NCBI GenBank assembly: GCA_016415585.1 | Contig: CP066552.1 | Location: 4,650,001 to 4,714,000 of the forward strand | DNA from: Pectobacterium carotovorum | GTDB taxonomy: Bacteria > Pseudomonadota > Gammaproteobacteria > Enterobacterales > Enterobacteriaceae | Direction: 5' to 3' | DNA: 64,000 nt | In this document: in pieces, positions 31,991 to 39,900 of the stretch | How the letters are laid out: the number at the start of each line of letters is the position of its first letter | Position numbering within the stretch: the stretch's first letter is position 1 | Notes under the pieces: generated by a model | What the model was told of the DNA's origin: nothing | Databases searched by the model: none | The model's input: the letters and a program-made list of their open reading frames with translations, nothing else | Program-made: the position numbers and the translations under genes

Positions 31991-32545
31991 TCAGGAAGAA
32001 GCCGTACGCTCAGGTAGCAGGCGGGAAATATCAGAGAAAATGGCTTTCCAGGTCTCGTCATCGACCGCCATAAAGCCAAAATAGCGCAGCAGGAATGCCC
32101 CTTCGGATGCCAGAAACGCCAGCCGAGCATCTCGCCCTTCCTGCGAATTCAGATCAAGCCCTGCCAACTGGCTGTCATACCACGCCTGCGATCTAGCAAG
32201 GTGTTCAGGCATATTCAACAGCGAGGCCATCATGCCCGCCGCCCGATCGCCTTCTGCAGCATCCGTCCGATAAGTGATATCAACGTGTGCACGCACCCTG
32301 GCTTCCCGGCTATCATCCGTACCGATGCACACGGCAGCCATCTCATCAAACTCGTCTTCCCAACGCTGATACATCGCGTTAATTAGCTCATCTTTCGTCC
32401 CGAAGCTCGACTGAATACCGCCTTTTGTCACGCCCGCAGCTTTAGCGACTGCATCGATCGTCAGCGCAGCCGTTCCCTGCGTGCGGACAATCTGCTCCGC
32501 CGCATCCAACACGCATGCACGATTAATGCTCTTATGACGCCCCAT
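31991..32545 (-). CDS. TetR-family repressor of the adjacent exporter (SmvR-like)
   Basis: TetR regulator, 184 residues. The N-terminal HTH is present (AAEQIVRTQGTAALTIDAVAKAAGVTKGGIQSSFGTKDELINAMYQ) with a C-terminal ligand-binding helical domain. It is divergent from an SmvA-like exporter, the arrangement of smvR-smvA, where SmvR represses a biocide/bile-salt pump. A palindrome fitting a TetR operator lies between the two genes. The regulator is intact although its target carries a frameshift. Confidence 0.87.
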   Translation of the reverse strand: MGRHKSINRACVLDAAEQIVRTQGTAALTIDAVAKAAGVTKGGIQSSFGTKDELINAMYQRWEDEFDEMAAVCIGTDDSREARVRAHVDITYRTDAAEGDRAAGMMASLLNMPEHLARSQAWYDSQLAGLDLNSQEGRDARLAFLASEGAFLLRYFGFMAVDDETWKAIFSDISRLLPERTASS

Positions 32546-32560
32546 ATCTTCCCCAATTTA

Positions 32561-32576
32561 AAATACGTTTGTATTT
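32561..32576. promoter_or_regulatory. TetR-type operator AAATAC-GTTT-GTATTT
   Basis: Perfect six-base arms lie 15 bases from the repressor ATG and about 70 bases before the exporter start, suited to control of both promoters. Confidence 0.7.
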
Positions 32577-32648
32577 AAAAGGCAATTCTATATCATCGGA
32601 ACGCTATCCAACAGATGAAAAATAGAAGTTCAAGGTAGAGATCCTGCT

Positions 32649-34138
32649 ATGCAATCACCAAAGAAGTGGCTGATCCTGGCCATTGTTTCCAGCGCACTGT
32701 TCCTGATTGTTATCGACATGACGGTGCTGTACACCGCACTCACGACCTGCACGCGACTGCATCGGAAAAGCTGTGGATCGTTAATATCTATGCGCTGGTT
32801 GCCTCCGGTTTACTGCTGGGGACGGGCACATTGGGCGATAAGCTGGGCCATAAACCTCTATTTATTTCCGGGCTGGTGGTCTTTGGTGCGGCGTCCTTGT
32901 TTGCCGCTTATTCGCCCACACCCAGTCTGCTTGTCGCTGCCCGCGCGCTACTGGCAGTAGGTGCGGCGATGATGATGCCTGCCACACTGTCGATTATTCG
33001 TCTGACATTTACTGATGAACGGGAACGCGCACTGGCGATCGGTATCTGGGCTGCGGTGGCCTCCGGCGGCGCAGCGTTTGGTCCCGTGATGGGCGGGATA
33101 CTGCTTGAGTACTTCTGGTGGGGATCGGTTTTCCTCATTAACGTACCAGTCGTTTTGCTTGCGCTCATCATGGGAATCACCGTGATTCCACACCGGCCGG
33201 GCAACGCCTCCCACCGCTGGGATTTCATCGGTTCTCTATTAATCATGGTAGGTTTGATTGGTATCACCTATGCCATCAAAGAGCTGGGCAAGCGGGTTCC
33301 GTCTTATGAAGATGCGCTCATCGCTCTGCTCATCGGCGTGGCGTTCATTACCCTGTTCGTTCGGCGTCAGCGTAACAGCAAGCATCCTCTGGTCGATTTC
33401 TCTCTCTTCCGCCTGCGGCCTTTCAGCGCGGCCGTAGCCGCAGCTATCGTAGCTGCGGCCGCATTGATCGGTATGGAGCTGGCTTTCACTCAGCGATTGC
33501 AGTTAGTCGTCGGACTGTCTCCGCTACAGGCGGGATTGTTCATTTTACCGCTATCGCTGGCGTCCTTTATCTCTGGCCCGTTAACCGGAAAGATACTGCC
33601 GCGCGTGAATAGTGGGACAATGCTAGCCGCTGGCCTGTTGATTTCGGGGCTGGGAATGGGAAGCTATCTGCTGCTGCACAATGCGCCCACCATTATACAA
33701 ATCATCAGCCTAACCGTTATTGGCGCAGGCGTGGGCTCCACCATGACGGCTGCATCGAGCACTATTATGCAGGTTGCTCCAGCGTCAAAAGCAGGTATGG
33801 CGGCTTCAATCGAAGAAGTGTCCTATGAATTAGGGGGCGCGACGGGCGTGACGCTGATGGGCAGTTTGCTGTCTTTCGCTTATTCCGCAACGTTTATGCT
33901 ACCCGCTGGGTTTGCCGCACCGGACACCGCGTATGACAGCCTGGACGAGGCATTAATCTTTGCCGAATCCTTACCGGAAAATATGCGACAGGTGCTTACC
34001 ACACAGGCCCATTCTGCCTTTGATTCGGGTTTTTCCATTGTGCTGGCCGCAGCCACGCTGATCCTGCTGCTGACCGCGGCCTTCGTCTGGACAACCCGCC
34101 ATAATAAACAGCATCGTCATCAGGCTGCTGATGTATAG
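32649..34138 (+). pseudogene. SmvA-like 14-TM MFS multidrug exporter, frameshifted
   Basis: The N-terminus is read in one frame (MQSPKKWLILAIVSSALFL...MTVLYTAL, from 32649) and everything after about 32740 in another (DLHATASEKLWIVNIYALVASG to the stop at 34138). The two join as one DHA2/SmvA-type protein (GSGGAAF-like ASGGAAFGPVMGG, GSTMTAASSTIMQVAPASKAG) if about five residues between TAL and DLHATA are restored. Compared with SmvA from memory, 13 bases seem to be missing near 32738-32742, inside the first periplasmic loop. As it stands the product would stop after one membrane segment plus out-of-frame residues. Real pseudogene or assembly error cannot be told apart here. The remaining 14-TM frame is otherwise undamaged, so the lesion is recent. 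Confidence 0.8.
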
Positions 34139-34152
34139 CACTCGGTTAAGAC

Positions 34153-34185
34153 GATAAAAAACGCCGTTCAATAATGAACGGCGTT
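34153..34185 (-). terminator. Terminator of the lipoprotein operon
   Basis: On the minus strand AACGCCGTTCA, loop TTAT and TGAACGGCGTT are followed by TTTTTATC, about 48 bases after the DUF799 gene stop. It also lies just beyond the convergent exporter. Confidence 0.9.
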
Positions 34186-34232
34186 GATGATGTAGCGGTG
34201 TACTACCATGTAACGATGTACTACCTAGAAAT

Positions 34233-34892
34233 TTAGTAGGTTTCTTTACCGTATTGCAGTGAACGAGGCCCGTACAGCATACCGCGTGGATTACCCGCCG
34301 CCAGCAGGCGCGCGCTGGTCACGCCAGCAACATCGTGGCCTTTATCGGAGATCGTGTCTGCGATTTGATTCACCGCAGCCTGTACCAGAATACCGATGAT
34401 GCCGCCGTTAGAATTTGACTGCTGTTCGTTGCTGGACGCCGTTGCGCTTCCGCTCCACAGCAGTTTTCCGGTACGCAGATCAACCAGACGCGCATCCGCA
34501 GAAACGCGGGTTTCGCTATTAATCACGATGTATGACGTGCCGTACTCTTTTACGTCCAAATACAGCGCAGCATCAGCACCAAAGATTTGATGCAGCTTCG
34601 CCGTACTCAGCGCATGAATATCCGCCGCGGTCGACAGACCATTCTGTTTGAACGTTTCGTCAACTACAGCGACAGGCAAGACGTAGTAACCCGACTCCGC
34701 CAGCGGATACGTGACCTGAGAAAGCAGGCTATAGCTCGCTTTCACATCTGGGGAATGGTTAACAGGCGGCAATACCAGAATGGACTTAGGCTTGCTCTGC
34801 TTAAATGCCGTGTAATCATAAGGAACGGGTTTAGCACAGCCGGTCAGCGCCAGCGCAAAAACCAGACCACATAATCCTAAGAAACGATTCAT
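34233..34892 (-). CDS. DUF799 (GNA1162-like) lipoprotein
   Basis: Lipoprotein of 219 residues, with lipobox FALALTGC and the mature protein starting CAKPVPYDY. The body resembles the DUF799/GNA1162 family (SILVLPPVNHSPDVKASYSLLSQVTYPLAESGYYVLP; DAALYLDVKEYGTSYIVI), which has a TolB-N-terminal/anticodon-binding-like fold. Third gene of a three-lipoprotein operon; its ATG overlaps the upstream stop (ATGA). The trio CsgG-like/DUF4810/DUF799 is conserved in many Gram-negatives, but the function is unclear. Probably attached to the outer membrane, since no Asp follows the lipid Cys. Confidence 0.88.
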   Translation of the reverse strand: MNRFLGLCGLVFALALTGCAKPVPYDYTAFKQSKPKSILVLPPVNHSPDVKASYSLLSQVTYPLAESGYYVLPVAVVDETFKQNGLSTAADIHALSTAKLHQIFGADAALYLDVKEYGTSYIVINSETRVSADARLVDLRTGKLLWSGSATASSNEQQSNSNGGIIGILVQAAVNQIADTISDKGHDVAGVTSARLLAAGNPRGMLYGPRSLQYGKETY

Positions 34893-35248
34893 TTAATGCT
34901 CCCTTTATTTTTACTCAACAGGAAGTCCATAAAAGGTGCTGATTCAGGGAATTTCGCTTTTTCAGTTTCAAACTGTTGGCGAGCTTCACTATCACGGCCA
35001 GTATTGGCGTACAGCAACCCGAGTTGAGCATAGAGTCCCGGTGGGACAGGTTTATTGGCGGCTTTGGCTTTTTCGATCGATTCATTCAAAGCAAGAATCT
35101 GCTGCTCTGGGCCGACTTTATCCTGTTGATAATAATCGTAAAGCGCAGGCTGATATTTATCCCAGCTGTAAATCGTTTTTGGCGCAGACGCACAGCCTGC
35201 TAATACTGCCGCTGCCAGTAGCAGGACAATTTTCTTATGAGATAACAT
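34889..35248 (-). CDS. DUF4810 lipoprotein
   Basis: Lipoprotein of 119 residues, with lipobox AAAVLAGC and mature start CASAPKTIYSWDKYQPALYDYY. A TPR-like helical stretch follows (LYAQLGLLYANTGRDSEARQQFETEKAKFPES), a likely protein-binding surface. Middle gene of the trio, overlapping the DUF799 gene by four bases. Confidence 0.88.
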   Translation of the reverse strand: MLSHKKIVLLLAAAVLAGCASAPKTIYSWDKYQPALYDYYQQDKVGPEQQILALNESIEKAKAANKPVPPGLYAQLGLLYANTGRDSEARQQFETEKAKFPESAPFMDFLLSKNKGSIK

Positions 35249-35266
35249 GGTTATATTCCTATTCCA

Positions 35267-35938
35267 TTAGTTCGCTGGGCGCCAGGCACCACTTTCAATT
35301 CCTGCAACCAGATTGTTGACGGCTTCACGAATAGCCAAATCCAACACTTTGCCGTTCAGCGTAGAGTCATAGCTGGCCGTACCGCCAAAACCGATAATTT
35401 CACGGTTGGATAAGGTGTACTCGCCCGCACCCTGTACGGAATACACCACTTCAGACGTTTGTACGTTCACCACGTTTAACGTGGTTTTTGCGTAAGCGAC
35501 CTGTGTTTTACCGCGACCCAGGATGCCCCACAGCTGATGGTCACCCACTTCTTTGCGGCCAAACTCGGTCACATCGCCGGTAATAACATAGCTAGCGCCT
35601 TTCAGCGTCTGCGTTTGTCCTTTAATACCCGCTTCCGCTTTCAGCTCTTCCATGTTGGTACGATCCAACACATTAAAGCGGCCGCTCTGCTGAAGATGGC
35701 TAACAAGAATGGTTTTGGATTGATTACCTAAACGGTCAACGCCATCAGAAAAAATACCGTTCATGTAGTTAGAGCGGTTTTCAAATTTTCCGATGGAAAT
35801 CGGGCTGCGAACACCCTGATAAGGCGTACTGTAAGAAGTCACTTTTTGTGCTTCTACGGTACGGGAAGACTCTGTGGCACATCCGCTCAATAATGCAGCC
35901 GACATGAATACAGAACAAAGAACGACTTTTTTATTCAT
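35267..35938 (-). CDS. CsgG/HfaB-family lipoprotein
   Basis: Lipoprotein related to the curli secretin-like channel CsgG, about 223 residues. Lipobox AALLSGC; the body has ISIGKFENRSNYMNGIF, a Q/S-rich SKTILVSHLQQSGRFNVLDRTNMEELKAEAG and GASYVITGDVTEFG, all CsgG-like. I use the ATG at 35938 (MNKKVVLCSVFM) with AAGGGAT upstream; the frame opens seven codons earlier. There are no csgE/csgF or curlin genes nearby, so it is not a curli exporter. First gene of the operon with the DUF4810 and DUF799 lipoproteins, which probably form an envelope complex with it. Confidence 0.88.
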   Translation of the reverse strand: MNKKVVLCSVFMSAALLSGCATESSRTVEAQKVTSYSTPYQGVRSPISIGKFENRSNYMNGIFSDGVDRLGNQSKTILVSHLQQSGRFNVLDRTNMEELKAEAGIKGQTQTLKGASYVITGDVTEFGRKEVGDHQLWGILGRGKTQVAYAKTTLNVVNVQTSEVVYSVQGAGEYTLSNREIIGFGGTASYDSTLNGKVLDLAIREAVNNLVAGIESGAWRPAN

Positions 35939-36369
35939 AACACTATCCCTTAGTGACAATCCATTAACCTGAGCAACGCCCTGTTATTGATTCATAATGA
36001 AAATGCCGTAAACACGTTATTTAGCTGCAACATTGTTTTGATGCAACAGTGTTTTTCTGCATATAAATAGCGCCAAACATTATGAGGCGAGTAAGTAAAA
36101 GTAACGAGTTATTTCATCAAAAATAATAAAAACCAGAATTTTTACCCGAGATAAACCACTGTAAACCAGACAAAAAACAAGGTTATATACAACCAGACCA
36201 TTACTTTCGCATAACATTACAACTCACTGAAACGATTCAATAATTTTATTAGTAACACGTATGAGATTTAACATTAACCGACTTTTTACCTGCTCTATAT
36301 CAAGGTCAGGGTGTTATCCAGCTATTAGGATAAAGGCCACGATCGAGGGATCCAGAGTAGGAAAAGGTA
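35939..36369. other. Divergent intergenic region between CsgG-like and aegA genes
   Basis: A 431-base gap with no credible gene. It holds two 13-base direct repeats differing at one base, GCAACATTGTTTT (36027-36039) and GCAACAGTGTTTT (36043-36055), 16 bases apart. An A/T-rich stretch follows at 36110-36260. The promoters of both neighbouring operons must lie here. Confidence 0.55.
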
Positions 36370-38394
36370 ATGAACCGATTTGTTATTGCCAGTACTCAAG
36401 ACTGTATGGGGTGCCATGCATGCGAAATCGCCTGTGTCATTTCACACAATGACGAGCGCTATCCAGATAGTGCCGCGGTGTTTCAGCCCAGAATCAAGGC
36501 ATTCAATACGCCAACGCTGCGGGCTGCCGTAACCTGCCGTCACTGTGAAGATGCCCCCTGCGCCAGCGTATGCCCAACGCAGGCCTTGATCAGAAAAGAC
36601 AATAGCATTCAGCTCGTTCAGGAAAAGTGCATCGGCTGCAAAAGCTGTGTACTGGCTTGCCCGTTCGGCGCGATGTCCATGGTGACAAGCCCGGTGGACA
36701 ACAGCGCCATCGCCCATAAATGCGATCTCTGCGCCGATCGTCCAGAAGGACAAGCGTGTGTAGAAGCCTGTCCGACTCAGGCCTTACAGCTCGTCAGCGA
36801 GCAAACGTTAGCGGCCCGCCGTCAGGAGAAACAACAGGTAATGGCGTTGCGCTCCTCCGCTCACTGGCAGCGTGAAACGCCCGTGCTGAAAGCGCAGACA
36901 ACCCATCCGCTCAGCAAAAGAAAAAACTGGCCGCGCCGGGATGCCGAGAAAAAACCGCTGATCCAGAGAACCTCCACGTTTGATGAAATCTATCATGGCT
37001 TCTCCGTGCAGCAGACGGAAGATCAGGCTGACCGCTGCCTTTCTTGTGGCAAACGCGCGATCTGCGAGTGGACCTGCCCGCTGCATAACAATATTCCCGA
37101 GCTGCTGAGTCTGGCCAAACAGGGGCGCATTCTTGAAGCCGTAGAACTGTCGCACCAAACCAGCAGCCTGCCGGAAATCTGTGGCCGAGTGTGCCCGCAG
37201 GATCGACTATGTGAAGGCGCCTGTACGCTGGGTAAAGAGTACGGCGCCATCACCATCGGCAACGTTGAGCGCTACATTACCGATACCGCAATGGCAATGG
37301 GCTGGTCGCCCGACATGACGCGTGTCGTTCCCAGCGGCAAACGCGCGGCGATCGTCGGTGCGGGTCCGGCTGGGCTAGCCTGTGCCGATGTGCTAGCACG
37401 CAACGGTGTGCAGGCCGTGGTGTTCGATCGTCACCCGGAAATTGGTGGGCTGCTCACGTTCGGGATTCCATCGTTCAAGCTGGATAAAGACGTCCTGATC
37501 CATCGTCGTGAAGTGTTCAATGCAATGGGAATCGAATTCCGGCTGAATACCGAAGTAGGGAAAGATATTTCTCTGGCTCAGCTTCTGGACGACTATGACA
37601 CCGTTTTCCTCGGCGTGGGCACCTACCGCTCCATGAAGGCCAACATTGATAATGAAACAGCTCCCGGCGTCTTCGATGCGCTTCCATTCCTGATCGCCAA
37701 TACCAAGCACGTTATGGGACTACCTGAATTAGACGACGAACCCTATATCTCGATGGCGGGAAAACGTGTTGTGGTGCTGGGCGGTGGAGATACCGCAATG
37801 GACTGCCTGCGCACCTCCGTTCGACAAGGTGCGATATCCGTAACCTGCGCGTATCGTCGCGATGAAGCGAATATGCCAGGCTCGAAAAAAGAGGTGAAAA
37901 ACTCCCGCGAAGAAGGTGTGGAATTCCTGTTTAACGTTCAGCCACAAAAAATCTGCCTGAATGAACAAGGCGAAGTGTGCGGAATTAGTCTGGTTCGCAC
38001 CGAACTGGGCGAACCCGATGCCAGCGGCCGTCGCCGTCCGCGCCCCATTCCTAATTCGGAATTCGTGCAACCTGCAGAGGCCGTGATAACCGCCTTTGGT
38101 TTTCAGTCACACAGTATGCCGTGGCTGGAAGACGCCGACGTCGGTCTGGATAACTGGGGATACATCACCGCCCCCTTGAATAGTCAAATACCTTGCCAGA
38201 CCAACCATCCGCGTATTTTTGCCGGTGGCGATGCCGTGCGCGGTGCCGATCTGGTCGTGACCGCTATTGCCGACGGCCGCAAAGCTGCATTGGGAATGAT
38301 TGCGACAATGGGGCTGACCGCCGTCACGGGTACGATTCCCGCACACCCGCAGCGCCCCGAAATGAACGCAACCCGCGAGGAGCTCCGCTCATGA
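36370..38394 (+). CDS. aegA: AegA-like iron-sulfur flavoprotein oxidoreductase
   Basis: Cytoplasmic redox protein, 674 residues. The N-terminal ferredoxin module has several 4Fe-4S Cys clusters (CMGCHACEIAC, CRHCEDAPCASVC, CIGCKSCVLAC, CDLCADRPEGQACVEAC). The rest is homologous to the glutamate synthase small subunit: an adaptor Cys region (CLSCGKRAICEWTCPLHNNIPE), FAD site (IVGAGPAGLACADVLARNG), NADPH site (VVVLGGGDTAMDC) and the closing FAD motif (IFAGGDAVRGADLVV). It matches E. coli AegA. E. coli AegA/YgfT are tied to anaerobic urate and formate-dependent metabolism, so electron transfer from NAD(P)H or ferredoxin is the likely role. The stop overlaps the downstream ferredoxin start (ATGA). 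Confidence 0.9.
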   Translation: MNRFVIASTQDCMGCHACEIACVISHNDERYPDSAAVFQPRIKAFNTPTLRAAVTCRHCEDAPCASVCPTQALIRKDNSIQLVQEKCIGCKSCVLACPFGAMSMVTSPVDNSAIAHKCDLCADRPEGQACVEACPTQALQLVSEQTLAARRQEKQQVMALRSSAHWQRETPVLKAQTTHPLSKRKNWPRRDAEKKPLIQRTSTFDEIYHGFSVQQTEDQADRCLSCGKRAICEWTCPLHNNIPELLSLAKQGRILEAVELSHQTSSLPEICGRVCPQDRLCEGACTLGKEYGAITIGNVERYITDTAMAMGWSPDMTRVVPSGKRAAIVGAGPAGLACADVLARNGVQAVVFDRHPEIGGLLTFGIPSFKLDKDVLIHRREVFNAMGIEFRLNTEVGKDISLAQLLDDYDTVFLGVGTYRSMKANIDNETAPGVFDALPFLIANTKHVMGLPELDDEPYISMAGKRVVVLGGGDTAMDCLRTSVRQGAISVTCAYRRDEANMPGSKKEVKNSREEGVEFLFNVQPQKICLNEQGEVCGISLVRTELGEPDASGRRRPRPIPNSEFVQPAEAVITAFGFQSHSMPWLEDADVGLDNWGYITAPLNSQIPCQTNHPRIFAGGDAVRGADLVVTAIADGRKAALGMIATMGLTAVTGTIPAHPQRPEMNATREELRS

Positions 38395-38912
38395 ATCAAT
38401 TTGTTATCGCCGAAGCAGAAAAATGTATCGGTTGCCGAACCTGTGAGATCGCCTGCGCGGTAGCCCATAGCGGTGGTCAAAGTGCACAACTGCGTCCTTC
38501 GCACTTCTTTCCCCGCCTGAAGGTCGTGAAAAGCGCCAGCGTCAGCGTGCCGGTTCTGTGCCGCCAGTGTGAAAATGCACCCTGTGCCAGCGTGTGTCCG
38601 AATGATGCGCTGGTGCGCGATCGGGATAGCATTCAGGTTATTCAGTCCCGCTGCATCGGCTGCAAAAGCTGCGTCGTCGCCTGTCCTTTCGGGGCCATCA
38701 ATGTGGTGACAAAAGCGTCGAATGACGAGGGGGAAGCGCACCTCACGCAAAGCGAGGTCCACAAATGTGATTTATGCGTGGATGTCGCCCAGAGCCCTTC
38801 CTGCGTCAGCGTGTGTCCGACATCGGCGCTGCGATTAGTGACAGCGGATGAGTTGCGCAAGCAGACGTTGGAAAAACAGCGGCGTTCCGCACTGGGGTGG
38901 CCAAGCCATTAA
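38391..38912 (+). CDS. 4Fe-4S ferredoxin, HydN/YgfS type
   Basis: Electron-transfer protein of 173 residues with four Cys clusters (CIGCRTCEIAC, CRQCENAPCASVC, CIGCKSCVVAC, CDLCVDVAQSPSCVSVC). It is clearly paralogous to the N-terminal module of the preceding AegA-like protein, with which it shares layout and much sequence. ATGA overlap with aegA means coupled translation. It is probably the dedicated electron partner, as YgfS is for YgfT in E. coli. I use the ATG at 38391 (MNQFVIAEAEKC); a longer frame upstream is only aegA's shadow. Confidence 0.92.
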   Translation: MNQFVIAEAEKCIGCRTCEIACAVAHSGGQSAQLRPSHFFPRLKVVKSASVSVPVLCRQCENAPCASVCPNDALVRDRDSIQVIQSRCIGCKSCVVACPFGAINVVTKASNDEGEAHLTQSEVHKCDLCVDVAQSPSCVSVCPTSALRLVTADELRKQTLEKQRRSALGWPSH

Positions 38913-39101
38913 AACAGACTGGAAGGTGGCGAACAGGGAAAGATCGCCACAAAACACACTACGCAGGAAATTCGGTGTGCCTAATTAATAATTATCGCCG
39001 ATTTATCCATCGATTTTTCTTTAGATCACATATTAGTCTGATAATATGCATCGGTAATGCCTGATAGGTTCCCATCTTTTATCACGATCACGGAGTGAAC
39101 A

Positions 39102-39845
39102 ATGACCTGCCATTTTGTCAGGTGGACAAGCACGGAAGCGCTTCCTGACTTACAAAGACTGCCCGATAGGCTCATCTCATCAACACAAGGTTTTTCAGCC
39201 AAACGCCGCGAGCGTTATCTGAAAAGTCGAGTGCTGCTGGCTGAGATGATGTTCTATTTTTTCGGCTATCCGCTGTTGCCCACGCTACTCGTGTCCCCTG
39301 AGGGACGCCCTTATTTTGCCGATCCCAATATGCCCAATTTCAGCATCGGCTATGCAGGCAATACTATCGCCATCCTCCTGAGCGAAGAAGGCAGCGTCGG
39401 TATGGATATCGAAATCGTTCATGTCAGGCCAACGAATCAGGCCGTCCCACAGATGCAGGCACAGACACAGGCCGAACAGGCGTGGATCGACGCACAGCGC
39501 GATCCGCTGGAAGCAGCAACGCAGCTATGCACCATCCGCCAGTCATTGATGAAAATCCCTGGCGTGAACAGCCACCCTCCCAATAACCTGAAACTCCACC
39601 CCGCCTCTGGCAGGCTGCGTTCAACCTGCACCCCCGCCGTAGAAGTGATGAGCGATGTTGATGATTACCTTGCCTGGGCCTGCGCCCATATCCCCACGCT
39701 TAACCGATTGATCATGTGGAAATACACGTCGGCAACGGGCATGAGAAAGTCGGGGGAAATTCTACAGCAGCAGCGCCAGTCTGTACGCTATATGAAATTA
39801 ACCAGCCATACGATAGAAAAAGCCACCTCTACCGCCTCACAGTAG
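39102..39845 (+). CDS. yieE: YieE-like 4'-phosphopantetheinyl transferase family protein
   Basis: PPTase-superfamily protein of 247 residues. The first half has family marks (ASRVLLAEM-like SRVLLAEMMFYFFG, EGRPYFADPNMPNFSIGYAGN, then the Mg-binding GMDIEIV). In active enzymes a W-x-x-KEA-x-x-K motif follows; here the matching stretch reads LCTIRQSLMKI, with Gln in place of the usual catalytic Glu. So activity is uncertain. It lies next to adeP and yieH as yieE does in E. coli (yieF is absent here). It could modify carrier proteins such as those of the aryl polyene cluster 20 kb away, but that is only a possibility. Confidence 0.82.
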   Translation: MTCHFVRWTSTEALPDLQRLPDRLISSTQGFSAKRRERYLKSRVLLAEMMFYFFGYPLLPTLLVSPEGRPYFADPNMPNFSIGYAGNTIAILLSEEGSVGMDIEIVHVRPTNQAVPQMQAQTQAEQAWIDAQRDPLEAATQLCTIRQSLMKIPGVNSHPPNNLKLHPASGRLRSTCTPAVEVMSDVDDYLAWACAHIPTLNRLIMWKYTSATGMRKSGEILQQQRQSVRYMKLTSHTIEKATSTASQ

Positions 39846-39868
39846 CCAGCCACCTTGTCGCAGGCTGA

Positions 39869-39891
39869 GGCTCCGGGAAAGCCCCGGAGCC
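39869..39891. terminator. Stem-loop between convergent yieE and adeP
   Basis: GC-rich arms GGCTCCGGG/CCCCGGAGCC around an AAAG loop. There is no U-run on either side, so it may need rho or serve as an mRNA end protector. Confidence 0.5.
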
Positions 39892-39900
39892 ACGAACACA

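Noticed and set aside
36261..36452. Short open frame overlapping the aegA start
   Set aside because: It runs out of frame into aegA and lacks a ribosome site or conserved sequence.
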